Positions 1 through 7,290 of a DNA stretch of 9,095 nucleotides are shown here, piece by piece (within the stretch, counting starts at the first letter, position 1; each line of letters opens with the position of its first letter). The DNA comes from CAZHAC01 sp964383855. Lineage in GTDB: Bacteria > Chloroflexota > Dormibacteria > Dormibacterales > Dormibacteraceae. The translations under genes were made by a program, and so were the position numbers. The stretch is taken from positions 1 to 9,095 of the forward strand of contig CAYLIP010000080.1 in assembly GCA_964383855.1 (NCBI GenBank), read 5' to 3'. The notes beneath the pieces were generated by a model. The model did no database searches. It was not told the origin of the DNA and worked only from the letters and a program-made list of their open reading frames with translations.

Positions 1-2
1 AC

Positions 3-1025
3 CTGCTCGAGCTGTACGGCATCTACACCGAGGTCGACTGCGTCTTCGACAGCCGCAACACGCACGCGCTCTGGGAGGCCATGCCCGAGGCGGAACGGCA
101 GGTCTTCCCGTTCGATCCCGCGCTCTATGACTGGGAAAGGTACTTCCAGGAGATCCACATGCCGACCGTGGTCCGCATGGCGCGCGCCGACACCGGGCCC
201 CGGCGCGGAGGCGGGCCCACCGGCAGCACCGCGCCCAGGGGCGCGGGCGACAGCGTGGCCGCCGCCATCCGGAGGCGCCAGGGGCGGCGCGACGTGGTGG
301 CCGTGTTCGACGTCGACGGCACCCTGGTCGAGACCAACGTGGTCGAGTACTACTTCTGGATGCGGCTCAAGGCCCAGCCGCTGGAGGACTGGCCGTCGTT
401 CCTGGCGCGCATGGCCCGGCAGGCCCCGCGCTGGCTTTACCTCGAGCGCCGCTCCCGCGCCGAGTTCCAGCGCAGCTTCTATCGCGAGTACGACGGCCTC
501 GACCTGGAGGAGATGCGCCAGCTCGGCCGGGAGGCGATGAACGAGGTCACCCTGCGCCGGGTCTATCCGGACGGCATCCGGCGCGTCCGCGAGCACAAGC
601 GCGCCGGACACCGGGTGCTCCTGCTGACCGGAGCCCTGGACGTGGTCGTGGAGCCGCTGGCCGAGCTGCTGGAGGTCGAGCTCGACTGCGCCCACCTGCT
701 GGTCCGCGACGGCCGCCTGACCGGCGACCTGGCGGCGCCGCCGCCCGCCGGCGAGGCACGGGGGACCCTGCTCGAGGAGTACGCGGCTCGCAACCAGATC
801 GTGCTGGGCGAGAGCTTTGCCTACGCCGACTCGCTTTCCGACCTGCCCATGCTGGAGCTGGTCGGCTCGCCGGTCGCCGTCAATCCCGACCCCCGCCTCT
901 CCCAGGTCGCGCGCCAGCGCGGGTGGCGGGTCGAGCGCTGGGAGATGGCGCGCGGCAACTGGCACCTGCCCATGCCCGACCCGAGGTCGGCCGAGTACCG
1001 CGAGTACAGCGGGGCCGGGCGCTGA
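3..1025 (+). CDS. Partial fatty acyl-CoA reductase-like / HAD-IB phosphatase fusion protein (3' part)
   Basis: The reading frame is open from the left edge to TGA 1023-1025, so the gene starts outside the window. 340 residues are visible. Residues 1 to about 60 (VFDSRNT, then FPFDP and YDWERY) resemble the C-terminal end of SDR-type fatty acyl-CoA reductases, which reduce acyl thioesters to aldehydes or alcohols; the Rossmann domain itself is not visible. A G/P/R-rich linker (about 62-96) follows. The rest is a HAD-IB, SerB-like phosphatase: motif I FDVDGTLV at 102-109, motif II LLLTGA near 206-211, and motif IV AYADSLSDLPML near 273-284. The usual motif III Lys appears to be Arg (GEAR, near residue 253). 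An ATG at 81 is internal to the conserved block and is probably not the start. The stop overlaps the next start by 1 nt (TGATG). The HAD call is firm; the reductase call rests on a short C-terminal piece. Confidence 0.75.
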   Translation: MLELYGIYTEVDCVFDSRNTHALWEAMPEAERQVFPFDPALYDWERYFQEIHMPTVVRMARADTGPRRGGGPTGSTAPRGAGDSVAAAIRRRQGRRDVVAVFDVDGTLVETNVVEYYFWMRLKAQPLEDWPSFLARMARQAPRWLYLERRSRAEFQRSFYREYDGLDLEEMRQLGREAMNEVTLRRVYPDGIRRVREHKRAGHRVLLLTGALDVVVEPLAELLEVELDCAHLLVRDGRLTGDLAAPPPAGEARGTLLEEYAARNQIVLGESFAYADSLSDLPMLELVGSPVAVNPDPRLSQVARQRGWRVERWEMARGNWHLPMPDPRSAEYREYSGAGR

Positions 1026-2200
1026 TGCTGGCCATCGAATACGTCCGCTCGCTGCCCCGCTACGCCCTGGTCAAGGCTTCCGGCGGGCGCTCCGGGGCTG
1101 CCACCGGGACCTACTCGATGCTGCACCTGGGCGACGTGGCGGAGCCCGTCCTCCCCGGCCCCGGCTGGGTGAAGCTCTACCCGCGCGTCTCCGGCATCTG
1201 CGGCTCAGACCTCGCCGCCATCACCGGCCACGCCTCGCTCTACCTGGACCCGCTGACCTCCTACCCGTTCATCCCCGGCCACGAGATGGTGGCCGAGACC
1301 GAGGATGGGCAGCGGGTGGTGGTGCAGCCGGCGCTCGGCTGCCAGGTCCGCGGCGTCGATCCGCCCTGCGGGCAGTGCGCGGCCGGCCATCCCGGACGCT
1401 GCGAGTGCGTGACCGACGGCGACGTCGAGGTGGGCCTGCAGACCGGCTACTGCCACTCCACCGGCGGCGGCTGGGGCGAGGTCGCCGTCGCCCATCCCTC
1501 TCAGGTCTTCGAGGTCCCGGATGCGCTCTCCGACGAGGCGGCCGCCCTGATCGAGCCCTTCGCGTGCTGCGTGCACGCGGCGCTCCGGGCACGGGCGGAC
1601 CGCGACGAGGTCGCGGTCGTGTTCGGCGCCGGCGCCATCGGCCTGCTCACGATCGCCGCGGTCAAGCTCTTCACGCCGCCACGGCGGCTGGTCGCGGTGG
1701 CCAAGCATCCGCATCAGCGGGAGCTGGCGCGGGCCCTGGGCGCCGATCAGGTGGTGACGCCCCAGGAGGTCTTCCAGCGGGTCCGCTTCGCCACCGGAGC
1801 GCGGCGGCTGGACGGCATCGGGCGGCCGCTACTGCTCGGCGGCGCCGACGTCATCTTCGAATGCGCCGGGCGCGCCGAGTCACTCAATGACGCAGTCCGC
1901 CTGACGCGCGCCGGCGGCCGCGTCATCGCGGTCGGGATGCCGGGCGAGGAGAAGGTCGACTGGACGCCGATCTGGCAGCGGGAGCTGACCGTCATGGGCG
2001 CCTACGCTTACGGGATCGAGGATGGCGGCCGGCCCACCTTCGAGCTGGCGCTGGAGGCGGCCCCCGAGCTCAAGCTGGAGCGGCTCTGCGGACCCCTCTT
2101 CGGCCTCGGCGAGTACCGGGAGGCGATCGACTATGCGCTGCAGGCGGGAAGGCTGAACGCCGTGAGGGTGGCCTTTGATTTGCGAGGATTGAGAGCCTGA
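1025..2200 (+). CDS. Zinc-dependent medium-chain alcohol dehydrogenase
   Basis: 391 residues, the usual length for the MDR/zinc alcohol dehydrogenase family, which oxidises alcohols or reduces aldehydes with NAD(P). The N-terminal GroES-like domain carries catalytic-zinc ligands in GICGSD (Cys59) and GHE (His86, Glu87); a third may lie in EPFACC (177-182). Four cysteines (106, 115, 118, 126; spacing C-x8-C-x2-C-x7-C) fit the structural zinc lobe. The Rossmann motif is GAGAIG at 201-206. The segment after the second Rossmann strand (AKHPHQ) has no acidic residue, which hints at NADP(H); this is inference. The ATG at 1025 is chosen because it overlaps the upstream stop (TGATG) and starts just ahead of the conserved domain; an in-frame extension upstream lies entirely within the previous gene. 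Pairing with a reductase-like protein suggests handling of the aldehyde/alcohol made there, but the substrate cannot be read from sequence. Confidence 0.9.
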   Translation: MLAIEYVRSLPRYALVKASGGRSGAATGTYSMLHLGDVAEPVLPGPGWVKLYPRVSGICGSDLAAITGHASLYLDPLTSYPFIPGHEMVAETEDGQRVVVQPALGCQVRGVDPPCGQCAAGHPGRCECVTDGDVEVGLQTGYCHSTGGGWGEVAVAHPSQVFEVPDALSDEAAALIEPFACCVHAALRARADRDEVAVVFGAGAIGLLTIAAVKLFTPPRRLVAVAKHPHQRELARALGADQVVTPQEVFQRVRFATGARRLDGIGRPLLLGGADVIFECAGRAESLNDAVRLTRAGGRVIAVGMPGEEKVDWTPIWQRELTVMGAYAYGIEDGGRPTFELALEAAPELKLERLCGPLFGLGEYREAIDYALQAGRLNAVRVAFDLRGLRA

Positions 2201-3780
2201 TGGCAGGCAGACCAGGCGCCGTGATCGAGGTCGACCGGAACACCCCGCCCACGCTCTTCCACTACGGCGAGGGCTTCCGGCTCGAGCGGCTGCCCCTGGG
2301 CAGCCGGATCGTCTATCCGCCCGATCCGATCGAGCCCATCGCCCACCCCGAGCGGGCCATCCGCCGGGCGCTGGCCCACCCGCTGGACGACGATCCCCTG
2401 AAGTCGCTGCTGCGGGCGGGGATGAAGCTGACGATCGCGATCGACGACCTCTCGCTGCCGCTGCCGCCGATGGCCGCCCCCGACGTCCGCCAGCTCGTCC
2501 TGGAGGAGGTGCTCGAGCTGGCGGCCGATGCCGGGGTCGAGGACATCGAGCTGATCATCGCCACCGGTCTCCATCGCCGGATGACGGCCGACGAGATCAG
2601 GCACATCGTGGGTGACCGTGTCTTCACCACCTTCTGGCCCGACCGCCTCTACAACCACGACGCCGAAGACCCCGACGGCAACGTGACCATCGGCGCCACC
2701 GCCCAGGGAGAGCCGGTGACCCTCAACCGGCGAGCGGCGGAATCGGACCTCGTGATCTACGTCAACCTGACCCTGGTGCCGATGGACGGAGGCCACAAGT
2801 CGATGGCGACCGGGCTCGCCAGCTACGCCGGGATCGCCGCCCACCACAACGTCGACACCCTTCTCGGCTCGCGCTCCTACATGCATCCGCCCGACTCGGC
2901 GCTGCACCACTCCTGCATCCGGCAGGGCCAGCTGATCGAGGACTCGGTCCGCGTCTTCCACATCGAGACCTCGGTCAACAACCACAGCTTCCCGGCCATC
3001 GCCAACTTCCTGCAGAAGCGCGAGACGGACTGGACGGCCGGGGACCAGGCCCAGTTCCTGGCCATGAAGCAGTTCACCGACCTCTGCCCGCCCAACTTCA
3101 AGCGGACCATCTTCCACTCCATGCGCGCGCCCTACGGGCTGACCGGGGTGCACGCCGGCCAGGTCGATGCCGTCCACGAGAAGACGCTCGGCAACGTGCG
3201 CCGGCAGATGACGGTGGAGGTCGAGGGGCAGACCGACATCGTGACCATGGGCCTGCCGTACCTGGGCCCGTACAACGTCAACGCCGCCCTGAACCCGGTC
3301 CTCGTCGTCTGCCTGGGCCTCGGCTACCTCTTCAACCTCTACCGGGGGCGGCCGGTGGTGCGGCAGGGCGGAGTCATCATCCTCGAGCACCCCTGCCGGA
3401 ACGAGTTCGATTCCGTCCAGCACCCGAGTTACATTGACTTCTACGAGGAGGTGCTGGGCAGCACGCTCGATCCTCACGAGATCGAGAAGCAGTTCGAGAA
3501 GCGCTTCGCGGAGGACGCCTGGTACCGCCAGCTCTTCCGCAAGAGCCACGCCTACCACGGGGTGCATCCCTTCTACGCCTGGTACTGGGCGGCCCACGCG
3601 CTGGCGCACGTCGACCAGGTGATCGTGGTCGGCGGGGAGCGCGAGGTCGTGCACCGGCTCGGCTTCAAGGCGGCCTCCAGCCTGGAGGACGCGCTCGAGA
3701 TGGCGGAGCAGACGGTCGGCCGCTGGCCCAGCATCACGCATCTGCGCACGCCGCCGCTGATGCTGTGTGACGTGCGGTGA
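2200..3780 (+). CDS. LarA-like (DUF2088) nickel-pincer 2-hydroxyacid racemase/epimerase homologue
   Basis: 526 residues, about 100 more than typical lactate racemase LarA (around 420-430). LarA enzymes interconvert 2-hydroxyacid stereoisomers using a nickel pincer nucleotide bound to a lysine. The N-terminal domain has IATGLHR (His125, matching catalytic His108 of Lactobacillus LarA). GGHKSMATG gives Lys200, matching cofactor-bearing Lys184, and AHHN gives His216 exactly 16 residues later, matching nickel ligand His200. By contrast, DxTRP reads DDLSLP (83-87), so the substrate-binding Arg75 is Leu, and the VPH carrying His174 reads VPM (193-195). The cofactor site thus looks kept while parts of the substrate/catalytic site differ; alignments are by eye. 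ATG 2200 overlaps the previous stop (TGATG), with GAGGA at 2184-2188 as a possible ribosome site. No larB, larC or larE is in the window. The fold is confident; the reaction is unknown. Confidence 0.8.
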   Translation: MAGRPGAVIEVDRNTPPTLFHYGEGFRLERLPLGSRIVYPPDPIEPIAHPERAIRRALAHPLDDDPLKSLLRAGMKLTIAIDDLSLPLPPMAAPDVRQLVLEEVLELAADAGVEDIELIIATGLHRRMTADEIRHIVGDRVFTTFWPDRLYNHDAEDPDGNVTIGATAQGEPVTLNRRAAESDLVIYVNLTLVPMDGGHKSMATGLASYAGIAAHHNVDTLLGSRSYMHPPDSALHHSCIRQGQLIEDSVRVFHIETSVNNHSFPAIANFLQKRETDWTAGDQAQFLAMKQFTDLCPPNFKRTIFHSMRAPYGLTGVHAGQVDAVHEKTLGNVRRQMTVEVEGQTDIVTMGLPYLGPYNVNAALNPVLVVCLGLGYLFNLYRGRPVVRQGGVIILEHPCRNEFDSVQHPSYIDFYEEVLGSTLDPHEIEKQFEKRFAEDAWYRQLFRKSHAYHGVHPFYAWYWAAHALAHVDQVIVVGGEREVVHRLGFKAASSLEDALEMAEQTVGRWPSITHLRTPPLMLCDVR

Positions 3781-4616
3781 ACCCGATCGCCGGCGCCATG
3801 CGCGATGTGCGCCTGATGAGGCGTGGCTTCCGCTGGGGCATGCCGCGCCCCCGCTCGTGGCCTGAGCGCGAGCCGGCGGTGCCCGACCGCCCGAGCAACC
3901 TGGGCTGGGCCCGCATGGAGCCCGTGCGGTCGCTGCGCTTCCTGCTCCAGCGCGGCTTGCTGATGCCCTTCACCAAGGTGATGACCGACCCGCAGGTGCA
4001 CGGCAGCGAGTGGGTGCGCGACCTGGACCGGCCGGCGATCATCGCCGCCAACCACGTCAGCCACGCCGACCTCTCGCTGCTGCTGTACGCGCTCTCCCAG
4101 CGCACACGGGAGCGGACGGTGGTCGCGGCTGCGGCCGACTACTGGTTCAAGCGGCCCTGGCTGGGGCGCTTCGTGAGCCTGTGGCTCAACACCTTTCCCT
4201 TCTCGCGCACCGGCAGCCCCCAGGCCCAGCTGAGCAGCTCCTCGCAGCTGCTCAAGTCGGGCTGGAACCTTCTGCTCTTCCCGGAGGGCACGCGCTCCCC
4301 GGACGGCCGGCTGCAGGAGTTCAAGCCCGGCGTCGGCTTCCTGGCCTCAGAGACGGGGGCGCCCGTGATCCCGATGCACGTGCGGGGCTCGCACCGGGTG
4401 ATGCCCAAGGGCCAGCGGCTGCCCCTGCCGGCGCCGGTGTCGATCCGGGTCGGAAGGCCGATCGAGCCCCGTTCCGGAGAGACGACGCGCGCCCTCACGG
4501 CGCGGGTCGAGGGCGCCGTCCGCGCCCTGGCCGGAGAGACCGATGATCCGGAGGTCGTTGGAAGCTGGATTCAACGTTGGCGGCAGACGGCTCCGCGATC
4601 GCGCTCGAGGACGTAA
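3777..4616 (+). CDS. PlsC-like 1-acyl-sn-glycerol-3-phosphate acyltransferase family protein
   Basis: 279 residues, a normal size for the lysophospholipid acyltransferase (LPLAT/PlsC) family, which transfers acyl chains to glycerol-phosphate lipids at the inner membrane face. All hallmark motifs are visible: NHVSHAD (92-98, the NHx4D catalytic motif), FPFSRTGS (about 140-147, motif II), FPEGTRS (168-174, motif III) and VIPMHVRG (197-204, motif IV). The C-terminal tail is Arg/Ser-rich. The GTG at 3777 overlaps the previous stop as GTGA, which decides the start; no clear Shine-Dalgarno is seen, and ATG 3798 is an alternative 7 codons in. The last 40 nt overlap the ATPase gene. The HAD-IB domain two genes upstream is of the type often fused or linked to PlsC, which supports a shared lipid pathway. 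The acceptor substrate is undetermined. Confidence 0.88.
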   Translation: MNPIAGAMRDVRLMRRGFRWGMPRPRSWPEREPAVPDRPSNLGWARMEPVRSLRFLLQRGLLMPFTKVMTDPQVHGSEWVRDLDRPAIIAANHVSHADLSLLLYALSQRTRERTVVAAAADYWFKRPWLGRFVSLWLNTFPFSRTGSPQAQLSSSSQLLKSGWNLLLFPEGTRSPDGRLQEFKPGVGFLASETGAPVIPMHVRGSHRVMPKGQRLPLPAPVSIRVGRPIEPRSGETTRALTARVEGAVRALAGETDDPEVVGSWIQRWRQTAPRSRSRT

Positions 4617-5382
4617 GGCTCCAGTACGGCGCCTTCCCTGCCATCCGGGAGATCAGCTTCCGGGTGCCCAGGGGCCAGTTCGTGGCCGTGGTCGGGCCGA
4701 CGGGCTGCGGCAAGTCCTCGGTCCTCAACCTGGTGGCCGGGCTCCTGGCGCCCACCGGGGGCAGCGTCCTCACCGGGGGCCGGCCGGTGGAGGCGGTGAA
4801 CCTCGAATGCGCCTACATGTTCCAGGCCGACGCGCTCCTGCCCTGGAAGACGGCGCTCGAGAACGTCCTCCTGGGCCCGATGCTGCGCGGGACGCCGCCG
4901 GCGCGAGCCCAGGAGCTGGCCCGGGAGTGGCTGGCCAGGGTGGGGCTGCGGGGCTGGGAGGATCGCTATCCGCACCAGCTCTNNNNNNNNNNCTCTCGGG
5001 CGGCCAGCGAAAGCGCGTGGCCATGGCGCAGGCCCTGATCAACCGGCTGCCGATCCTGCTCATGGACGAGCCCTTCGCCGCCCTCGACGCCCAGACCCGG
5101 GCCCTGATGGAGCAGGAGCTGCTCGGGCTCTGGCAGGAGCTGGGCGCGACCGTGCTCTTCGTGACCCATGACCTGGAGGAGGCGATCGCGCTCTCCGACC
5201 GCGTCATCCTCTTCACGGCCGGCCCCCAGGCCACGCTCAAGGGCGACTACCCGGTCGACCTGCCGCGCCCCCGGAACGTGGTCGAGGCCCGGTTCATGCC
5301 CGGCTTCGGCGAGGTCTACGAGCGGGTCTGGAACGACCTCCGAGAGGAGGTGATGGCGAGCTATGAGCGCCAGCGCTCCTAG
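4577..5382 (+). CDS. ABC importer ATP-binding protein (SsuB/TauB/NrtD type), interrupted by an assembly gap
   Basis: Energises uptake through the permease encoded next. All ATPase motifs are present: Walker A GPTGCGKS (40-47), Q-loop FQADALLPW, signature LSGGQ, Walker B ILLMDEP, and H-loop VTHD. The FQ-x4-LLPW pattern is typical of nitrate/sulfonate/taurine-type ATPases. The frame before the N run (4983-4992) differs from the one after it. The left side ends PHQL with CTCT and the right side opens with CTCT reading LSGGQ. Merging the duplicated CTCT and dropping the N gives one frame of 263 residues with PHQLSGGQRKRV, so the gene is probably intact. The start is TTG 4577, the only plausible start before the first strand; an in-frame stop lies at 4544-4546. 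It overlaps the PlsC gene by 40 nt. Function class is confident, substrate unknown. Confidence 0.9.
4983..4992. other. Assembly gap (ten N)
   Basis: Ten N, most likely a fixed-size placeholder between contigs. The bases CTCT occur immediately on both sides (4979-4982 and 4993-4996). Joining the flanks on that 4-base overlap restores the expected ABC signature reading frame, so the true gap is probably negative, meaning overlapping contig ends. Confidence 0.95.
5345..5354 (+). promoter_or_regulatory. Strong ribosome binding site for the permease gene
   Basis: AGGAGGTGAT matches the 16S 3' anti-Shine-Dalgarno sequence over its whole length. It lies inside the end of the ATPase gene, upstream of ATG 5363. 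It fixes the permease start and shows the permease can be initiated independently despite the 20-nt overlap. Confidence 0.75.
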
Positions 5383-6211
5383 GGCCGGCGGGCAGCGGCG
5401 GCGGCGGTTCTGGCGCCGGCGGCCGGCCATCCTGGCCATGCAGATCGGCATCCTGGCGATCGTCCTCGTCTTCTGGGAGTGGGGCGCGCGGACCCGCTAC
5501 GACGGCGACCACTTCATCGTCGATCCCTTCCTCTGGTCGCGGCCGCTCCGGATCTGGTCGCGGATGCTGGAGTGGCTGGGCGACGGGACCATACTCCGCA
5601 ACGTCTTCATCACGCTCTACGAGGCCGCGGCCGGGTTCCTGCTCGGCGTCGCGGGCGGGATCGTGGCCGGCTTCCTGCTCGGCCGCTCGGACTTCTGGGC
5701 CCGGGTCCTCAATCCCTACATCCAGGTCGTCAACGCGCTGCCCCGGCTCGTGTTCACGCCCATCTTCTTCATCCTCTTCGGCCTCGGTCCCAACTCGAAG
5801 ATCGCGCTCGGTTTCTCGCTGGTCTTCTTCATCGTCTTCTTCAACGCCTACCAGGGCGTCCGGGAGGTCGACCGCAACGTGTTCAACAACGCGCGCATGC
5901 TGGGCGCCGACGGCCGCCAGATGACCCGGCACGTCCTGCTGCCATCGGCCATGACCTGGATCCTGACCAGCCTGCACACCTCGGTCGGTTTCGCCATGGT
6001 GGGCGCCATCGTCGGCGAATACCTGGGATCGTCGAGCGGCCTCGGCCACATAATCAACCAGGCGGAGGGCAACCTCGACACCACGGGCGTGTTCGCGGGG
6101 CTGATCGTGCTGAGCGTGGTCGTGGTGATCGTCGAGCTGGTGGTCACCCAGCTCGAACGGCGCCTTGTCAAATGGAAGCCGCAGCCGGCGGGCGACCTGC
6201 TGGCCGCATGA
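5363..6211 (+). CDS. ABC importer permease (SsuC/TauC/NrtB type)
   Basis: 282 residues, inner-membrane channel subunit of the importer. A basic cytoplasmic N-terminus (QRRRRFWRRR, 11-20) leads into about six hydrophobic segments, roughly 22-40, 84-107, 126-141, 146-163, 195-220 and 243-264. The EAA-type coupling loop that contacts the ATPase is NNARMLGADGRQMTRHVLLP (about 175-194), with the conserved Gly 181 and LP end. VGAIVGEYLGSSSGLG matches the VgEml...GlG pattern of the sulfonate/taurine/nitrate permease family. The start is ATG 5363, supported by the strong ribosome site at 5345-5354; the gene overlaps the ATPase by 20 nt. The stop overlaps an ATG at 6208 (ATGA), but the binding protein probably starts later at TTG 6235. 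The substrate cannot be predicted from the permease. Confidence 0.93.
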   Translation: MSASAPRAGGQRRRRFWRRRPAILAMQIGILAIVLVFWEWGARTRYDGDHFIVDPFLWSRPLRIWSRMLEWLGDGTILRNVFITLYEAAAGFLLGVAGGIVAGFLLGRSDFWARVLNPYIQVVNALPRLVFTPIFFILFGLGPNSKIALGFSLVFFIVFFNAYQGVREVDRNVFNNARMLGADGRQMTRHVLLPSAMTWILTSLHTSVGFAMVGAIVGEYLGSSSGLGHIINQAEGNLDTTGVFAGLIVLSVVVVIVELVVTQLERRLVKWKPQPAGDLLAA

Positions 6212-6218
6212 GTTCGAC

Positions 6219-6226
6219 GGAGGAGG
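6219..6226 (+). promoter_or_regulatory. Ribosome binding site deciding the TTG start of the binding protein
   Basis: GGAGGAGG lies 8 nt before TTG 6235. This favours TTG 6235 over ATG 6208, which overlaps the permease stop, and yields a normal lipoprotein signal peptide. Confidence 0.7.
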
Positions 6227-6234
6227 ATCGCAGC

Positions 6235-7284
6235 TTGAATAAGAGGCCAGTCAAGACGGGACTTCTGGCGATGGCGTTCTTCGTGCTCGCCGCCTGCGGC
6301 GGCTCGGGGGCCGGGCCTGCGGCCTCGCCATCTGCTTCCGGCCCCCCCGAGAAGACATCGATCAAGTTCGGCGTCGGCGGGCAGGGCCAGATCATCTACA
6401 TGCCGCTGACGCTGGCCGACCAGCTCGGCTACTTCAAGGCCGAGGGGCTGACGGTCGAGATCGATGACCTGAAGGGTGGTGCCGACGCTCTGAAGGCACT
6501 CACCGGCGGGTCGGTCGACGCTGTCACCGGCTTCTACGAGCACACGATCCGGACGCAGGCGCAGGGCAAGTCGATCGAGATGATCACGCTCTTCGATCTC
6601 AACCCCGGTCTCGTGCTCTTCGTCAACAAGAAGCATGCGGATGCCAAGTCGATAAAGGACCTGGCCAGCCTGAACATCGGCGTGACCTCGCTGGGTTCAT
6701 CCACCGACGAGATGGTCCGCTACCTGTTCAAGCAGAGCGGGCTCGATCCCAAGACCGCCAAGACGGTGGCCGTGGGCAGCGGGTCGACCGCGATCACCGC
6801 GCTGAAGAACGACACCGTGCAGGCGCTGGTGACGGTTGAGCCGGCGGCATCGACGCTCGAGCAGTCCGGCGACGGCAAGGCCATCTACGACACCCGGACG
6901 GCGGCCGGCACGAAGGAGGTCTTCGGCGGCTCCTGGCCGGCGGGTGGCTTCTACCTGACCAGCGACTTCGTCAAGCAGAACCCCCGCACCGCCGCCGCCC
7001 TGGCGAGGGTCGGGGTCAAGACGCTCAGGTACATCCATTCCCACCCGGCGGCCGACATCGCGTCCCACCTGCCGCCCCAGCTCTTCTACCCGGACGGCAA
7101 CAAGGACTTCTTCGTCAAGGTGCTGGACGCCAACCTGGGCATGTTCAGCTCCGACGGGAAGATGACTTCCGACGGCCCCGACAACGTGCTCAAGACGCTC
7201 AAGGTCGCCGACACCTCGACCGACTGGTCGACCGTGGACCTGAAGAAGACCTACGACAACTCATTCGTCTCCAGCGTGAAGTAG
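6235..7284 (+). CDS. ABC importer substrate-binding lipoprotein (SsuA/NMT1-THI5-like)
   Basis: 349 residues from TTG 6235. The signal peptide is clear: NKRPVK, then hydrophobic LLAMAFFV, then lipobox LAAC with Cys21 as the lipidated residue. A Gly/Ser/Ala/Pro linker (22-40) tethers it to the membrane. The mature domain begins IKFGVGGQGQ and continues with MPLTLADQLGYFKAEGL, the pattern of the NMT1/THI5-like and SsuA/TauA/NrtA fold, where the ligand sits between two lobes. ATG 6208 is an in-frame alternative, but it adds nine acidic/polar residues ahead of the signal peptide and fits the ribosome site less well. It is the last gene of the importer set and the putative operon, and is followed by an inverted repeat at 7291-7322. 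Family members bind sulfonates, taurine, nitrate, pyrimidine precursors or aromatic acids; the ligand is not assignable here. Confidence 0.92.
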   Translation: MNKRPVKTGLLAMAFFVLAACGGSGAGPAASPSASGPPEKTSIKFGVGGQGQIIYMPLTLADQLGYFKAEGLTVEIDDLKGGADALKALTGGSVDAVTGFYEHTIRTQAQGKSIEMITLFDLNPGLVLFVNKKHADAKSIKDLASLNIGVTSLGSSTDEMVRYLFKQSGLDPKTAKTVAVGSGSTAITALKNDTVQALVTVEPAASTLEQSGDGKAIYDTRTAAGTKEVFGGSWPAGGFYLTSDFVKQNPRTAAALARVGVKTLRYIHSHPAADIASHLPPQLFYPDGNKDFFVKVLDANLGMFSSDGKMTSDGPDNVLKTLKVADTSTDWSTVDLKKTYDNSFVSSVK

Positions 7285-7290
7285 CAAGCG

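Noticed and set aside
817..1890. Plus-strand open frame of 357 codons across the HAD/alcohol dehydrogenase junction
   Set aside because: The translation is Arg/Pro/Ala/Gly-rich with no motif and lies in a shifted frame of two well-supported genes.
2131..3741. Long minus-strand open frame (536 codons) opposite the LarA-like gene
   Set aside because: It is antisense to a gene with clear family motifs, it has a low-complexity Val/Asp/His/Gly-rich composition, and no recognisable domain. Such shadows are common in GC-rich DNA.
4577..5382. ATPase as a pseudogene or programmed frameshift
   Set aside because: The frame change coincides exactly with the N run and disappears when the duplicated CTCT is merged, so assembly error explains it better.
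5479..6234. N-terminal extension of the binding protein back into the permease gene
   Set aside because: The extension is an out-of-frame shadow of the permease. The lipoprotein signal peptide and the ribosome site place the start at TTG 6235.
6235..7284. Specific assignment of the importer to taurine, sulfonate, nitrate or thiamine precursors
   Set aside because: No substrate-specific residue or neighbouring desulfonation, nitrate reduction or thiamine gene is visible.
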